Shown: positions 49,408 to 60,657, counted from the first letter of the stretch. The stretch: DNA of 64,000 bases from Modicisalibacter xianhensis (GCF_900113605.1 NZ_FOPY01000007.1:186001-250000); one strand, 5' to 3'. A program made the numbers and translations. The notes: generated by a model from the letters alone, not told the origin.

Positions 49408-50666
49408 TGGGCAATCCCAATCGCATCAAGGCGGAAAAGGGCTTCATGCGCTGGGTGGACGATCGTTTCCCCGCGACCCAGATGTGGAAGGAGCATCTCG
49501 CCGAATACTACGCGCCGAAAAACTTCAACGTCTGGTATTTCTTCGGCTCGCTAGCCATGCTGGTGCTGGTCAACCAGATCGTGACCGGCATCTGGCTGAC
49601 CATGAGCTTCAATCCCAGCGCGGAAGGGGCGTTTGCCTCCGTCGAGTACATCATGCGCGACGTGGAGTACGGCTGGCTGTTGCGCTACATGCACTCCACC
49701 GGGGCTTCGGCTTTCTTCGTGGTGGTCTACCTGCACATGTTCCGCGGCATGATGTACGGCTCGTACAAGGCGCCGCGCGAGCTGGTATGGATCTTCGGCA
49801 TGTGCATTTACCTTGCGCTCATGGCCGAGGCCTTCATGGGCTATCTATTGCCCTGGGGACAGATGTCCTATTGGGGAGCGCAGGTCATCATCTCGCTGTT
49901 CTCGGCGATTCCGGTCGTCGGTGACGACCTGTCGCAGTGGGTCCGCGGCGATTTCCTGATTTCGGGTATTACGCTCAACCGTTTCTTTGCCCTGCATGTC
50001 GTCGCTCTGCCGATCGTTATCCTGGGCCTGGTCGTGCTGCATTTGATTGCCTTGCACGAAGTCGGTTCCAACAATCCTGACGGCATCGATATCAAGTCCA
50101 TGAAGGACGAGGCCGGCAAACCGCTGGACGGCATTCCCTTCCACCCCTATTACACGGTGAAGGATATCGTCGGTGTGGCGGTCTTCCTGTTCGTGTTCTG
50201 TGTCGTGCTGTTCTATTTCCCCGAAGGGGGCGGGTATTTCCTCGAGAAGCCCAACTTCGAGCCTTCCGATCCGCTAAAGACCCCTGAGCACATTGCCCCG
50301 GTATGGTATTTCACGCCGTTCTACGCCATGTTGCGTGCCGTGACGTTCAATCTGTTTGGCCTGGATGCGAAGTTCTGGGGGGTGGTCGTGATGGGCGCCG
50401 CGATTGCCATTCTCTTCGTGCTGCCCTGGCTCGACCGTTCGCCGGTCAACTCCATGCGCTACAAGGGCTGGATCTCGAAGATCATGCTGCTGCTGTTCGC
50501 GATCAGCTTCGTGGTGCTCGGGGTGCTCGGTGTACTGCCGGCAACCGAGACACGAACGATGATCTCGCAGGTTGCCACCCTGGTGTATTTCGCCTACTTC
50601 CTGCTCATGCCGTTCTACACCAGATTCGAAAAGACCAAAATCGTTCCGACAAGGGTGACTGGCTGA
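49407..50666 (+). CDS. petB: Ubiquinol-cytochrome c reductase cytochrome b
   Basis: A 419-aa cytochrome b with eight TM helices. Heme ligands include His96 and His110 (RYMHSTGASAFFVVVYLHMFRG) and a second pair in FALHVVALPIVILGLVVLHLIALH. The Qo-site motif is PVWY (IAPVWYFTPFY) instead of PEWY, a variant I recall as typical of beta- and gammaproteobacteria. One-base overlaps (TGATG) with petA and petC show tight coupling. Confidence 0.97.
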   Translation: MGNPNRIKAEKGFMRWVDDRFPATQMWKEHLAEYYAPKNFNVWYFFGSLAMLVLVNQIVTGIWLTMSFNPSAEGAFASVEYIMRDVEYGWLLRYMHSTGASAFFVVVYLHMFRGMMYGSYKAPRELVWIFGMCIYLALMAEAFMGYLLPWGQMSYWGAQVIISLFSAIPVVGDDLSQWVRGDFLISGITLNRFFALHVVALPIVILGLVVLHLIALHEVGSNNPDGIDIKSMKDEAGKPLDGIPFHPYYTVKDIVGVAVFLFVFCVVLFYFPEGGGYFLEKPNFEPSDPLKTPEHIAPVWYFTPFYAMLRAVTFNLFGLDAKFWGVVVMGAAIAILFVLPWLDRSPVNSMRYKGWISKIMLLLFAISFVVLGVLGVLPATETRTMISQVATLVYFAYFLLMPFYTRFEKTKIVPTRVTG

Positions 50667-51436
50667 TGAGAAAGCAATTGTTTGCACTGCTCTTTGCGCT
50701 GGTCCCCTTCGCGGCGATGGGGGCCGGTGGCGAGGCGGTACATCTCGAGGAGATGAATCCCGATCTGCACGACAAGCCATCGTTGCAGCGGGGCATGAAG
50801 CTCTATGTCAATTACTGCATGGGCTGTCACTCCCTGCAGTATCAGCGCTTCAGTCGGGCCGCCGAAGACCTGGACATTCCCCAGGAACTGGTCGAGGAGA
50901 ATCTGATCTTTTCGGATGACCTGGCGTTCAATGACCAGATGCGCATCGGTATGCTGCCGGAATCGGCAGAGGCGTGGTTTGGCACACCGCCGCCGGACCT
51001 GACACTCGAGGCCCGGTTGCGTGGTACCGACTGGATCTATACCTATCTGCAGAGCTTCTATCGTGACCCGGAGCGTCCGTGGGGCGTGAACAACGCGGTG
51101 TTTCCCGACGTCGGTATGCCCAACGTGCTGGAGCCGCTGCAGGGGACCCAGGAAATGGTCTGTGCACGCACCGAAAAAGCGCTGCCCGATGCCAAGCTCG
51201 ATCCGCTGACCGGGCTCTACGAGTCGTGTCACGTGCTGCAGGTCACCGAACCGGGCACGCTGGAGCCGGAGGAGTTCGAGCAGGCGGTATGGGATTTGAC
51301 CAACTTCCTGGCCTACGTGGGTGAGCCGTCGAAGCTGCAGGCCCAGGCACTGGCGCCGAAGGTCTTGATCTTCATCTTCATCTTCGGAGTGATCGCCTAT
51401 CTGCTCAAGCGAGAGTACTGGCGCGACGTGCACTAG
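50666..51436 (+). CDS. petC: Ubiquinol-cytochrome c reductase cytochrome c1
   Basis: A 256-aa cytochrome c1 with a signal peptide (residues 1-20), the covalent heme site CMGCHS (Cys51, Cys54, His55), a likely axial methionine in FPDVGMPNVL, and a C-terminal anchor helix (VLIFIFIFGVIAYLL). It passes electrons from the Rieske centre to soluble cytochrome c. The true start at 50666 overlaps petB; the longer in-frame stretch from 50303 is inside petB. Confidence 0.97.
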   Translation: MRKQLFALLFALVPFAAMGAGGEAVHLEEMNPDLHDKPSLQRGMKLYVNYCMGCHSLQYQRFSRAAEDLDIPQELVEENLIFSDDLAFNDQMRIGMLPESAEAWFGTPPPDLTLEARLRGTDWIYTYLQSFYRDPERPWGVNNAVFPDVGMPNVLEPLQGTQEMVCARTEKALPDAKLDPLTGLYESCHVLQVTEPGTLEPEEFEQAVWDLTNFLAYVGEPSKLQAQALAPKVLIFIFIFGVIAYLLKREYWRDVH

Positions 51437-51461
51437 CGCCCAGCCTTGCTGACCAGCTGTA

Positions 51462-51500
51462 CAAGGGCGTGCGATCCCAGGATCGCACGCCCTTGATTGT
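51462..51500 (+). terminator. Terminator of petABC
   Basis: A perfect 15-bp stem (51462-51476 with 51481-51495), loop CCAG, followed by ATTGTT. It lies 25 bases past petC. Confidence 0.65.
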
Positions 51501-51591
51501 TATGAATCGGGCCTGAATACCACATTCGCGTCACAGTGGTAACGATTGGCGTGTTATTATTGTGGGTCGAACTGATGCGAGGAAGTGTTAC

Positions 51592-52215
51592 ATGGGTGTA
51601 GTGGCCAAGCGGTCGTCGATGACCTTCTACTCAGGCGGTGATGATCATTACAGCCACCGCGTACGGATCGTGTTGGCGGAAAAGGGCGTTGCCGTGGACA
51701 TCGTGGAAGTCAGCGAGGGCAGTCGCCCCGACGAGCTGGCGGACCTCAATCCGTACAACAGTGTGCCCACCCTGCTGGATCGTGACCTGGTGCTTTACGA
51801 GTCCAAGGTCATGATGGAATACCTCGATGAGCGTTTTCCGCATCCGCCACTGTTGCCGGTCTATCCGGTGGCCAGGGCGCAAAGCCGCCTGTGGATGCAT
51901 CGCATCGAGCGCGAATGGGCGCCGCTCGTCGAAACGATCCTCAGCAATGGCAAGGACGTCGACAAGGCTCGCAAGGAACTGCGCGAAAGCCTGGTCGGCA
52001 TCACACCCATATTCGAGGACATGGCCTTCTTCATGAGCGAGGAGTTCTCGCTGGTCGACTGCTGCATCGCCCCGATCCTGTGGCGTCTGCCGGCTCTCGG
52101 CATCGAGCTGCCCGAGCGCCAGGTCAAGCCGCTGATCACTTACATGGAGCGCCTGTTCGCACGCGATGCCTTCAAGGCCTCGCTGTCGGAAGCCGAGCGC
52201 GAGATGCGTACCTGA
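51592..52215 (+). CDS. sspA: Stringent starvation protein A
   Basis: A 207-aa glutathione-S-transferase-fold protein that binds RNA polymerase and is an acid and stationary-phase regulator; it lacks GST activity in E. coli. Seen: an N-terminal thioredoxin-like part ([43 protein letters not shown]) and a helical C-terminal domain. GAGGAAG precedes the start at 51592. A TATTAT at 51555-51560 could be its -10. It is followed by sspB after 64 bp. Confidence 0.95.
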   Translation: MGVVAKRSSMTFYSGGDDHYSHRVRIVLAEKGVAVDIVEVSEGSRPDELADLNPYNSVPTLLDRDLVLYESKVMMEYLDERFPHPPLLPVYPVARAQSRLWMHRIEREWAPLVETILSNGKDVDKARKELRESLVGITPIFEDMAFFMSEEFSLVDCCIAPILWRLPALGIELPERQVKPLITYMERLFARDAFKASLSEAEREMRT

Positions 52216-52279
52216 ATCCACCAGTGCAGTCAGCGTGACCAGTATTACGCTGGCTGCCACGACCAAGGGAGGCAAGACC

Positions 52280-52771
52280 ATGCTTTCCAGCCGTCCCTAC
52301 CTTGCCCGTGCCCTGTACGAATGGTTGCTGGACAATGACCACACACCCTACATCGTTGTCGATGCCGAGCGTGAAGGGGTTCAGGTGCCGGGACAGTTCG
52401 TGCAGAACGGGCAGATCGTACTCAACATTTCACCGTCGGCGGTGCGCGACCTGCTGATGTCCAATGACTCGATCACGTTCAGTGCTCGCTTCAGCGGTCA
52501 GCCTATGCAGGTCATTGTGCCCAGTGAGGCACTGATCGCCCTGTATGCCCGCGAGAATGGCGTGGGCATGGTGTTTGGTCATGAGCCGGTCATGCCAGGC
52601 TATGAGCCGCTTTCCTCGGACGCGCCCGAGGCCGACCAGGAGCCCGAGCGCCCCAATCTCGAGGGGATCGATGGCAATAGCGCCTCAGGTGACGGTGATG
52701 AACCGGATGCCTCGGACGCCAAGAAGGAGGGGGCTCGCAAGGGGCGTCCTTCGCTACGCGTCATCAAGTAG
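52280..52771 (+). CDS. sspB: ClpXP adaptor SspB
   Basis: A 163-aa adaptor that delivers ssrA-tagged proteins to ClpXP. The N-terminal domain (about 1-112) carries the ssrA-binding fold (RPYLARALYEWLLDNDHTPYIVV, GQIVLNISPSAV). A long acidic, flexible linker (about 113-150) follows, and the C-terminal LRVIK is the ClpX-docking tail, close to the E. coli LRVVK. GGGAGG lies 8 bases before the ATG. Confidence 0.95.
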   Translation: MLSSRPYLARALYEWLLDNDHTPYIVVDAEREGVQVPGQFVQNGQIVLNISPSAVRDLLMSNDSITFSARFSGQPMQVIVPSEALIALYARENGVGMVFGHEPVMPGYEPLSSDAPEADQEPERPNLEGIDGNSASGDGDEPDASDAKKEGARKGRPSLRVIK

Positions 52772-52791
52772 TACACTTGCGATAGGTGCTT

Positions 52792-52826
52792 AAAAAAGCG
52801 GGAGGCCTGATGCCTCCCGCTTTTTA
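52792..52826. terminator. Bidirectional terminator sspB / dolP
   Basis: A 9-bp GC stem (52798-52806 with 52812-52820) is extended by A/T pairs on both sides (AAAAA 52793-52797, TTTTT 52821-52825), loop CTGAT. Suited to both converging genes. Confidence 0.85.
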
Positions 52827-52846
52827 TTGCCTGGAAAGTGCGTTGC

Positions 52847-53422
52847 TCAGTCCAGGTACTCGAAGACCTTGACGATGCGCTGGACTCCGCCGATCTGGGA
52901 AACCACGTTGACGACGCGTTCGGCTTCCTGGCGGCTGACCATGCCCATCAAGTAGAGCGTGGCGTTTTCACTGATCACCTCGACATGACGCGAGTCGATG
53001 TTCTCGTTCATGGCCAGCTCGGTTTGTGCGCGTGTCTCGAGCCAATTGTCGGTCATGCGCTGGCTCATGGGCAGGTTGGCGGCAACCGACAGCTCATTGT
53101 GCACCTGACGGACCATGCGCGTATTCTGCGCGATCTGGCCGGCCTTGTCCTTGAGTTCCTGGCTAGGTACCTGGCCGTAGAGCAGCACGACGCCATTATA
53201 GCTGTTCACGCCGACACGGGCATCGATGAGACGGGCGTCGGTACGCTCCATGGTCTCGATGATCTTGGACTCGATACTTTCGTCCTCGACCTTGGTGCCT
53301 TCGGTTCGTACGCTATAGTCCTCACCCGCCGACGCCGGCGTGGTGGCACTGTTGATTGCGGTACAGCCGCCGAGGCCGAGGGTCAGGGCCAGCAGGGCCG
53401 GAAAGAGCGCTCCATTCTTCAT
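52847..53422 (-). CDS. dolP: BON-domain outer-membrane lipoprotein DolP (YraP)
   Basis: A 191-aa lipoprotein with two BON domains. Lipobox cysteine Cys20 in TLGLGGC; first BON about 45-115 (IESKIIETMERTDARLIDARVGVNSYNGVVLLYGQV), second about 120-191. In E. coli DolP binds anionic phospholipids, sits at division sites and supports envelope integrity and BAM function. ATG 53422 has GAGTG at 7 nt; ATG 53428, two codons earlier, is the alternative and would overlap the diaA stop. Confidence 0.9.
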   Translation of the reverse strand: MKNGALFPALLALTLGLGGCTAINSATTPASAGEDYSVRTEGTKVEDESIESKIIETMERTDARLIDARVGVNSYNGVVLLYGQVPSQELKDKAGQIAQNTRMVRQVHNELSVAANLPMSQRMTDNWLETRAQTELAMNENIDSRHVEVISENATLYLMGMVSRQEAERVVNVVSQIGGVQRIVKVFEYLD

Positions 53423-53427
53423 AGTCA

Positions 53428-54402
<975 letters not shown>

Positions 54403-54413
<11 letters not shown>

Positions 54414-56268
54414 CGTCGGCACGCTCAGGCTCGGGCGTATCGCTGGACTCGCCTGCCGATACCGGCGCGTCGCCTGTCTCTTCGGTGGTGTCCGCCTCGG
54501 CTGCATTGCCGCGTAGCGGTGGCTGTGGCACGCCGCCGGCGAATTGTGCCCAAGGCAGTTCGCGGTGAATGCGACCGTCGGTGCCCAGGCTCAGCGTGCC
54601 GGTAGCACCATAGGTTTGGCTCCCCGGCAGGCTCTGGAAGAGAGGCAGCTTGCGTGCCAGTTCGTAGGCATCGACACCCATTGCCTTGAGCTTGAATAGG
54701 GCGGGCTCGTCATCGCTGCGCAGCTTGCGGTAGCTGTCTAGGTAGGGCAGGGCTTCCTCGCCACCCACGGCGGCGTCGGGGATCAGCCAGGGGATCTCGA
54801 CGAACATGACATCGTTGAGGTCATGATCGACACGCGGCTGGGGTCGGCCCTCGTAAAGGTGCGAGGTGGCGTAGATCGGCAGGTTGCCAGCGTAGTAGAA
54901 CTCCAGCATCGGCGGTACCTGACGGGCATAACTCGGCAGGGCGAGCAGGAACAGCATGTCCATGTCACGCTGGGCGCGTTCGCCGCGCACGTTGAGCAGT
55001 GGCCTGACGGCATTGGCTACCGAGGCTTCGGGGTTGTAGCCAATCAGACTGACCACGCTACCTCCCAGCTCCTGCCAGGTCTGGCGGAAGGCGTCGGCGA
55101 CGCGTCCTCCCCAGGGATTGTCGGGCACCAGCATGCCGGCGCTGCGATGGCCATCGCGCCAGGCACGCTGGGCAGCTTGCCGTGCTTCGTCCTCGGCGGA
55201 CAAGCCATATTGAAACAGCTTTTCGGCGTGATTGGTCGGTGCCGTGCCGTAGTTCAGCGCCAGTGTCGGAAGCGGTACATCGTTGCGGACTTCGAGGCGA
55301 GATACCTGATCCTTGTCCAGCGGCCCGATCACGACCTGGGCGCCTTCCATCTGGGCACGTGCATATAGCGCCTGGGTGTCGACGCCGGTGGTATCGTAGA
55401 AGCTGAGTTGCGGCGTCTGCTCGCCCTGGTCCAGAGCGCTCATGTGGCGCGCCTGGATGCCCTCACGCAGGGCCTCGGCGACATTGGCCAGGGGGCCGGA
55501 TTCAGGAAGGAACACGGCGATGTGGCGTACGTCGCGGCCTCTCAACTCACGCAGTGCCTGCAGATCGCCAGGCAGGCGGCGTGCCGCCGGATGGTTGGGG
55601 TAGGTGCTGCGCCACTCTTCGATGCGATCGAACAACCGGGCAATATCGCCGCTATTGCGGCGCTGCAGTTCCAGCAGCGCTACCCAGCCCTGAACGGTCG
55701 GGTCCTGGATCGCGGCAAGCTCCTGCAGGGAAGCGCCACGCAACCGGGTCAGTTGTTGCCATATTTCATCGTTGAGCTCGAAGCCAGGATCATCCTTCTG
55801 GACGCCGATCAGCATTTTTGCCGAGGGCAGAGGTTCGCCGACCATTCCCAAGGCCAGGCCACGACGATAGCGCAGAGTCAGGGCGTCCTCGCGGGCAATG
55901 GCGATATCCTCATCGAGCAGCGAAGTGGCCTCGACGACCAGCCATCCATCCTGCTGTGCCAGGCCGAGATAGGAAAGCAGCAATGCCCAATCGACCCGTT
56001 CCTCGGGAGGAAGCTGGGCGACATCGATGCCGGTCGCGATCTGGATCGCCTGCGCGTTGTCGCCCCGGCGTGCTAGGATGTCCGCCGCCTGAAGCCGGGT
56101 GCGCGCTGCTTCCGTGCCGCTCTGGTTCTCGGCCTGACGCAAGAGTTCGGTGGGCTCCTGTTCGCCGCCGGGCAGACGCTCGATGACTCCCTGGGGGGCA
56201 GCGCAGCCGGCCAGAAGAAGTGCCACCAGGCCGGCACGCATCAGGCGACGCAGCGATTTGTCTATCAT
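54403..56268 (-). CDS. lpoA: Outer-membrane lipoprotein activator of PBP1A (LpoA/LppC)
   Basis: A 621-aa lipoprotein with lipobox Cys22 (ALLLAGC). An N-terminal TPR-like helical domain (about 30-255) is followed by a periplasmic-binding-protein-like domain (IAVFLPESGPLANVAEALREGIQA onwards), and an acidic, disordered C-terminal tail of about 35 residues. In E. coli LpoA activates PBP1A from the outer membrane. The start at 56268 has AAGGAA 6 bases upstream. The frame stays open for another 2.5 kb upstream, antisense to rsmI, rnpB and rsmH, which is not coding. Confidence 0.92.
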
Positions 56269-56388
56269 TCTTGATTCCTTGTGACTGGCAAAGTTCGGCC
56301 AGATGGCGACCCGGTCGCGAAGACACGGCTGTCGGAAGCCGGCCCGGCAATAGCGAGGCGACACACTTTCCCTGTATGAGATCAGCAC

Positions 56389-57243
56389 ATGACCGAGTCT
56401 AGCAAGGGCACATTGTACGTGGTGGCAACGCCGATTGGTAACCTGGAGGACCTGTCGCCTCGTGCTGCCGGGGTGCTGGCCGGTGTCGCCGTGATCGCCG
56501 CCGAGGACACCCGTCACACGGCACGACTGCTCAAGCACTTGAGTATCGAGCGCCCCTTGTTGTCCTTGCATGAACATAACGAGGCCGGCCGGGTCGGGCA
56601 ATTGTCGGCCCGGCTGGAGGGAGGGGAAGATGTGGCGCTGGTCAGTGATGCCGGTACACCCCTGATTTCCGATCCCGGGTTCGTTCTGGTGCGTGCATTG
56701 CGTGAAAGTGGCCACCGTATCGTGCCGGTACCCGGGCCCTGTGCGTTGGTTGCGGCGTTGTCTGCAGCAGGGCTGCCGACCGACCGCTTCGTGTTCAACG
56801 GTTTCCTGCCGGCCAAGCGCGGCGCTCGGCGCAACAGCCTGGAGGCGTTGAGCGAGCGTGCGGAAACGCTGGTCTTCTACGAGTCGCCGCACCGTATTCG
56901 CGATAGTCTCGAGGATATCGCAGCGGTGCTGGGCGAGCGTCGTGTCGTGCTGGCGCGTGAATTGACCAAGACGTTCGAGACCTTCCTGGACGGGAGTGCC
57001 GAGCAGCTTCTGGAGCGCATGGCGCAAGATCCCGATCAGGCGCGTGGCGAGTTCGTGATGATGGTGGCTGGCGCCCCGCCGCGCGACGCCGATGCCGCGA
57101 GCCTGGATGGCCAGGTGATCCTCCAGGCGTTGCTGGCCGAGGGAATTGGAGTCAAGCAGGCGGCAGCCGTCGTCTCGCGTCTGTTGGGTGGCCGCAAGAA
57201 AGCCTGGTACGAGCTGGCGCTGTCGCTTAAGGCCGACGGTTGA
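56389..57243 (+). CDS. rsmI: 16S rRNA (cytidine-1402-2'-O)-methyltransferase
   Basis: A 284-aa SAM-dependent tetrapyrrole-methylase-fold enzyme that 2'-O-methylates C1402 in the decoding centre. Together with RsmH, encoded 430 bp downstream, it makes m4Cm1402. Seen: LYVVATPIGNLEDLSPRA, AAEDTRHTARLLKHL, SDAGTPLISDPG and FYESPHRI. Divergent from lpoA. Its stop codon lies inside the rnpB -35 box. Confidence 0.96.
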   Translation: MTESSKGTLYVVATPIGNLEDLSPRAAGVLAGVAVIAAEDTRHTARLLKHLSIERPLLSLHEHNEAGRVGQLSARLEGGEDVALVSDAGTPLISDPGFVLVRALRESGHRIVPVPGPCALVAALSAAGLPTDRFVFNGFLPAKRGARRNSLEALSERAETLVFYESPHRIRDSLEDIAAVLGERRVVLARELTKTFETFLDGSAEQLLERMAQDPDQARGEFVMMVAGAPPRDADAASLDGQVILQALLAEGIGVKQAAAVVSRLLGGRKKAWYELALSLKADG

Positions 57244-57268
57244 GGGGCGCCCGGGGCGCTGGTATTCT
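57240..57268 (+). promoter_or_regulatory. Promoter of rnpB overlapping the rsmI stop
   Basis: TTGAGG (57240-57245) and TATTCT (57263-57268) are spaced by 17 nt. The predicted start near 57276-57278 agrees with the 5' end of the P1 helix of RNase P RNA. The -35 box includes the rsmI TGA (57241-57243). Confidence 0.65.
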
Positions 57269-57277
57269 TGCGCGCTT

Positions 57278-57636
<359 letters not shown>

Positions 57637-57675
57637 ATCCCCACAATTCTTTCGCTTCGTCGTATCGAGAACCGC

Positions 57676-58632
57676 ATGCCGCATCGTGCCAACGCTTCGT
57701 CTTCGCCCGACTACCGTCATGCCAGTGTCCTGCTCGATGGCGCCGTCGATGCGCTGATCCACGACCCCGCCGGGACCTATCTCGATGGCACCTTCGGGCG
57801 AGGCGGGCATTCTCGTGCGATTCTCGACAAGCTTTCTCCCGACGGGCGCTTGATTGCCATCGATCGCGACCCTCAGGCGCTTGCCGAGGCGCGTCGCATA
57901 GACGACCCACGCTTTTCGATCCATGCCGGCACCTTCGGCCGGCTCGGCGAACTGGCCGAGACGATGGGTGTGCATGGGCGCCTTGCCGGTGTGCTGCTGG
58001 ATGTCGGCGTATCGTCGCCACAACTTGACGATCCCGAGCGCGGCTTCAGCTTCCTGCGAGATGGCCCGCTGGACATGCGCATGGATCCCAACCAGGGCGA
58101 AAATGCCGCCGAGTGGCTGGCACGCGCCAGCGAATCCGATATTGCCTGGGTGTTCAAGACCTATGGCGAGGAGCGCTTCGCCAAGCGCATGGCGCGCGCC
58201 ATCGTCGAGCGTCGCCGCGAATCGCCGATCAAGCGCACCGGTGAGCTGGCCGAACTCCTCAAGGCGGCTCATCCCGCCTGGGAGAAGGGCAAGCACCCGG
58301 CAACCCGGGCCTTCCAGGCGCTGCGAATCCATGTCAATCGCGAACTCGACGAGCTCGATGCGGCCCTGGACGCCGCACTGGAAGCCCTGATGCCGGGTGG
58401 TCATCTGGTGGTCATCAGTTTCCATTCGCTGGAGGATCGGCGCGTCAAACGCTTCGTTCGAGACCATGTGCGCGGCGATACCCACCTGCCACGGGGCATG
58501 CCGATTCGCGAGGATCAATTGGCCAAGCGCCTGGAGACCCTGGGCAAGGCCCAGCGTCCCGGGCCGGCAGAGGTCGATGCCAACCCGCGTGCACGCAGTG
58601 CCGTCATGCGCGCAGCACGCAAGATCGCCTGA
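57676..58632 (+). CDS. rsmH: 16S rRNA (cytosine-1402-N4)-methyltransferase
   Basis: A 318-aa SAM-dependent methyltransferase (MraW) that adds the N4-methyl group to C1402. Seen: [16 protein letters not shown] (SAM motif I), [20 protein letters not shown], and the C-terminal [14 protein letters not shown]. The start at 57676 (MPHRAN) is just outside rnpB; the open frame reaches back into rnpB and is not used. It is normally second in the dcw cluster after mraZ; here mraZ is missing. Confidence 0.95.
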   Translation: MPHRANASSSPDYRHASVLLDGAVDALIHDPAGTYLDGTFGRGGHSRAILDKLSPDGRLIAIDRDPQALAEARRIDDPRFSIHAGTFGRLGELAETMGVHGRLAGVLLDVGVSSPQLDDPERGFSFLRDGPLDMRMDPNQGENAAEWLARASESDIAWVFKTYGEERFAKRMARAIVERRRESPIKRTGELAELLKAAHPAWEKGKHPATRAFQALRIHVNRELDELDAALDAALEALMPGGHLVVISFHSLEDRRVKRFVRDHVRGDTHLPRGMPIREDQLAKRLETLGKAQRPGPAEVDANPRARSAVMRAARKIA

Positions 58633-58639
58633 GGTACCC

Positions 58640-58954
58640 ATGGCAACCGCGAGCAGGTCATCGGCAAGGCGACGTTTCAGGCTGCTGGGTTGGCGCCAGC
58701 TGCTTATCCTTCTGCTGGTCGGGCTGGTCATGGCCAGTGCACTGGCCGTCATCACCAGCGCGCACATGACGCGTGTCCAGTATGCCCGCCTGCAGCAGCT
58801 CGAGCGTCACAAGGACAAGCTGCAGACCGAATGGGGGCAGCTGCTGCTCGAGGAAAGTACCTGGTCGGCACCGTCGCGTATCGAGCGTCTGGCCAGTGAG
58901 CGCCTCGACATGCATGTTCCCGAACTCAGCGAGATCAAGGTGATACGCCCATGA
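58640..58954 (+). CDS. ftsL: Cell division protein FtsL
   Basis: A 104-aa bitopic protein: basic cytoplasmic N-terminus, TM helix (QLLILLLVGLVMASALAVI), then a periplasmic leucine-zipper-like coiled coil (RVQYARLQQLERHKDKLQTEWGQLLLEES). It joins FtsB and FtsQ and activates FtsWI. GAGG lies 6 bases before the ATG. It overlaps ftsI by 4 nt. Confidence 0.93.
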   Translation: MATASRSSARRRFRLLGWRQLLILLLVGLVMASALAVITSAHMTRVQYARLQQLERHKDKLQTEWGQLLLEESTWSAPSRIERLASERLDMHVPELSEIKVIRP

Positions 58955-60657
58955 GCGCGAAAGGAGGCAGCTCGCCGACCCGGGCACAGGTTGCCCCGAT
59001 GGGGTCTGGCCGCTATCGCTTCATGGTCGGCGTCGTGCTGGTGGCGCTGGCGGTCCTGGTCGGGCGTATCGTCGACCTGCATGTCATCGATCGCCTGTTC
59101 CTGCAGGGGCAGGGCGATGCCCGCACGCTGCGTGTCGAAACCATCGACGCGCATCGTGGCATGGTCACCAGCCGGCATGGCGAGCCGCTGGCGATCTCGA
59201 CGCCGGTAGTCAGCCTGTGGGCCAATCCGCAGGAGCTGCCGAGCGACGACATACAGCGCATGATGCTGGCGCGGGCACTTGGCATGAGCCTGGCTGACCT
59301 CAACGCCCGTATCGAACGTTACGCCGAACATGAATTCATGTACTTGCGCCGGCGCATGACGCCAGCCGATGCACAGCCGATTCTCGACATGCGTCTTCCC
59401 GGTGTCTACGCGCAGCACGAGTACAAGCGTTATTACCCATCCGGCGAAGTGACCGCGCAACTGGTCGGTGTCACCAATATCGACGACAAGGGGCAGGAGG
59501 GGGTCGAGCTCGCCTACAACAGTTTCCTGGCGGGCCAGCCCGGCAAGCGGCGAGTGCTCAAGGATCGCAAGGGGCGCCTGGTGCGCGACCTGCATCTGAT
59601 CAAGGAGGCCAAGCCGGGGGGCAACCTGGCGTTGTCCATCGACCTGCGGCTGCAGTACATGGCCTACCGGGAGCTCAAGGCGGCGGTGGACGAGCACAAT
59701 GCCGACGGCGGCACGCTGGTCATGATGGATGCGAAGACGGGGGAGGTGCTGGCGATGGCCAACCTGCCCTCGTACAACCCCAATAACCGCGCAGAGCTCG
59801 ACGCCAATGGCCTGCGTAACCAGGCGATCACGGATGCCTTCGAACCGGGCTCGGTCATGAAGCCGCTGGCCATGTCGGCGGCCCTGGAAACAGCCAGGTT
59901 CTCTCCTGAAACGGTGATCGATACGTCGCCGGGCTGGATGCGGGTCGACAACTTCACGATTCGCGACTTTCGCAATTATGGCGACCTGTCAATGGCCGGC
60001 ATTCTCCTGCACTCCTCGAACATCGGCATGACACGGGTTGCCCTGCAACTCGAGGAGGATGCGGTATGGAACCGCTATCACGAGCTCGGACTGGGCCAGG
60101 CGCCAGGCACCGGGTTTCCTGGCGAGACGACCGGTAGCCTGCCGACACCGTTCGACTGGTCCGATAGCAAGCGGGCGTCGATGTCCTATGGTTACGGCGT
60201 CGCCGTGTCCGCCTTGCAGCTGGCCAGTGCCTATACGGCGATTGCCAACGAAGGCAAGCGCATGCCGCCGTCGCTGCTCAAGCTGCCATCGCCACCCCAG
60301 GGCGAGCAGGTCATGTCTCCCCGCGTTGCCGACGACCTGCTGCACATGCTCGAAGCCATCGTCCAGCCCAATGCCGGTGGGTCGCGAGCCGTGGTCCCGG
60401 GCTACCGTGTCGCCGGCAAGACGGGCACGGTACGCAAGGTGACCCAGACCGGGTATCAGCAGACGGCCTATCGTTCGTTGTTTGCCGGGATCGCCCCTGT
60501 CACCGATCCGCGCATCGTTACCGTGGTGATGATCGATAACGCCAAGAAGGGCGACTATTATGGCGGCCTGGTTGCCGCACCGGTATTCGGACGCGTCGTG
60601 GGCAAAGCGCTGCGGCTGCTCGATGTCCTGCCCGACAAGAAGGAGGCGGTAGAGTGA
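58951..60657 (+). CDS. ftsI: Septal peptidoglycan transpeptidase FtsI (PBP3)
   Basis: A 568-aa class B penicillin-binding protein. One TM helix (about 24-45), a pedestal domain, then the transpeptidase with Ser301-x-x-Lys304 (GSVMKP), Ser355-Ser356-Asn357 (HSSNIG) and Lys490-Thr-Gly (AGKTGT). It cross-links septal peptidoglycan and is the target of several beta-lactams. ATGA overlap with ftsL, and GTGA overlap with murE. Confidence 0.97.
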   Translation: MSAKGGSSPTRAQVAPMGSGRYRFMVGVVLVALAVLVGRIVDLHVIDRLFLQGQGDARTLRVETIDAHRGMVTSRHGEPLAISTPVVSLWANPQELPSDDIQRMMLARALGMSLADLNARIERYAEHEFMYLRRRMTPADAQPILDMRLPGVYAQHEYKRYYPSGEVTAQLVGVTNIDDKGQEGVELAYNSFLAGQPGKRRVLKDRKGRLVRDLHLIKEAKPGGNLALSIDLRLQYMAYRELKAAVDEHNADGGTLVMMDAKTGEVLAMANLPSYNPNNRAELDANGLRNQAITDAFEPGSVMKPLAMSAALETARFSPETVIDTSPGWMRVDNFTIRDFRNYGDLSMAGILLHSSNIGMTRVALQLEEDAVWNRYHELGLGQAPGTGFPGETTGSLPTPFDWSDSKRASMSYGYGVAVSALQLASAYTAIANEGKRMPPSLLKLPSPPQGEQVMSPRVADDLLHMLEAIVQPNAGGSRAVVPGYRVAGKTGTVRKVTQTGYQQTAYRSLFAGIAPVTDPRIVTVVMIDNAKKGDYYGGLVAAPVFGRVVGKALRLLDVLPDKKEAVE

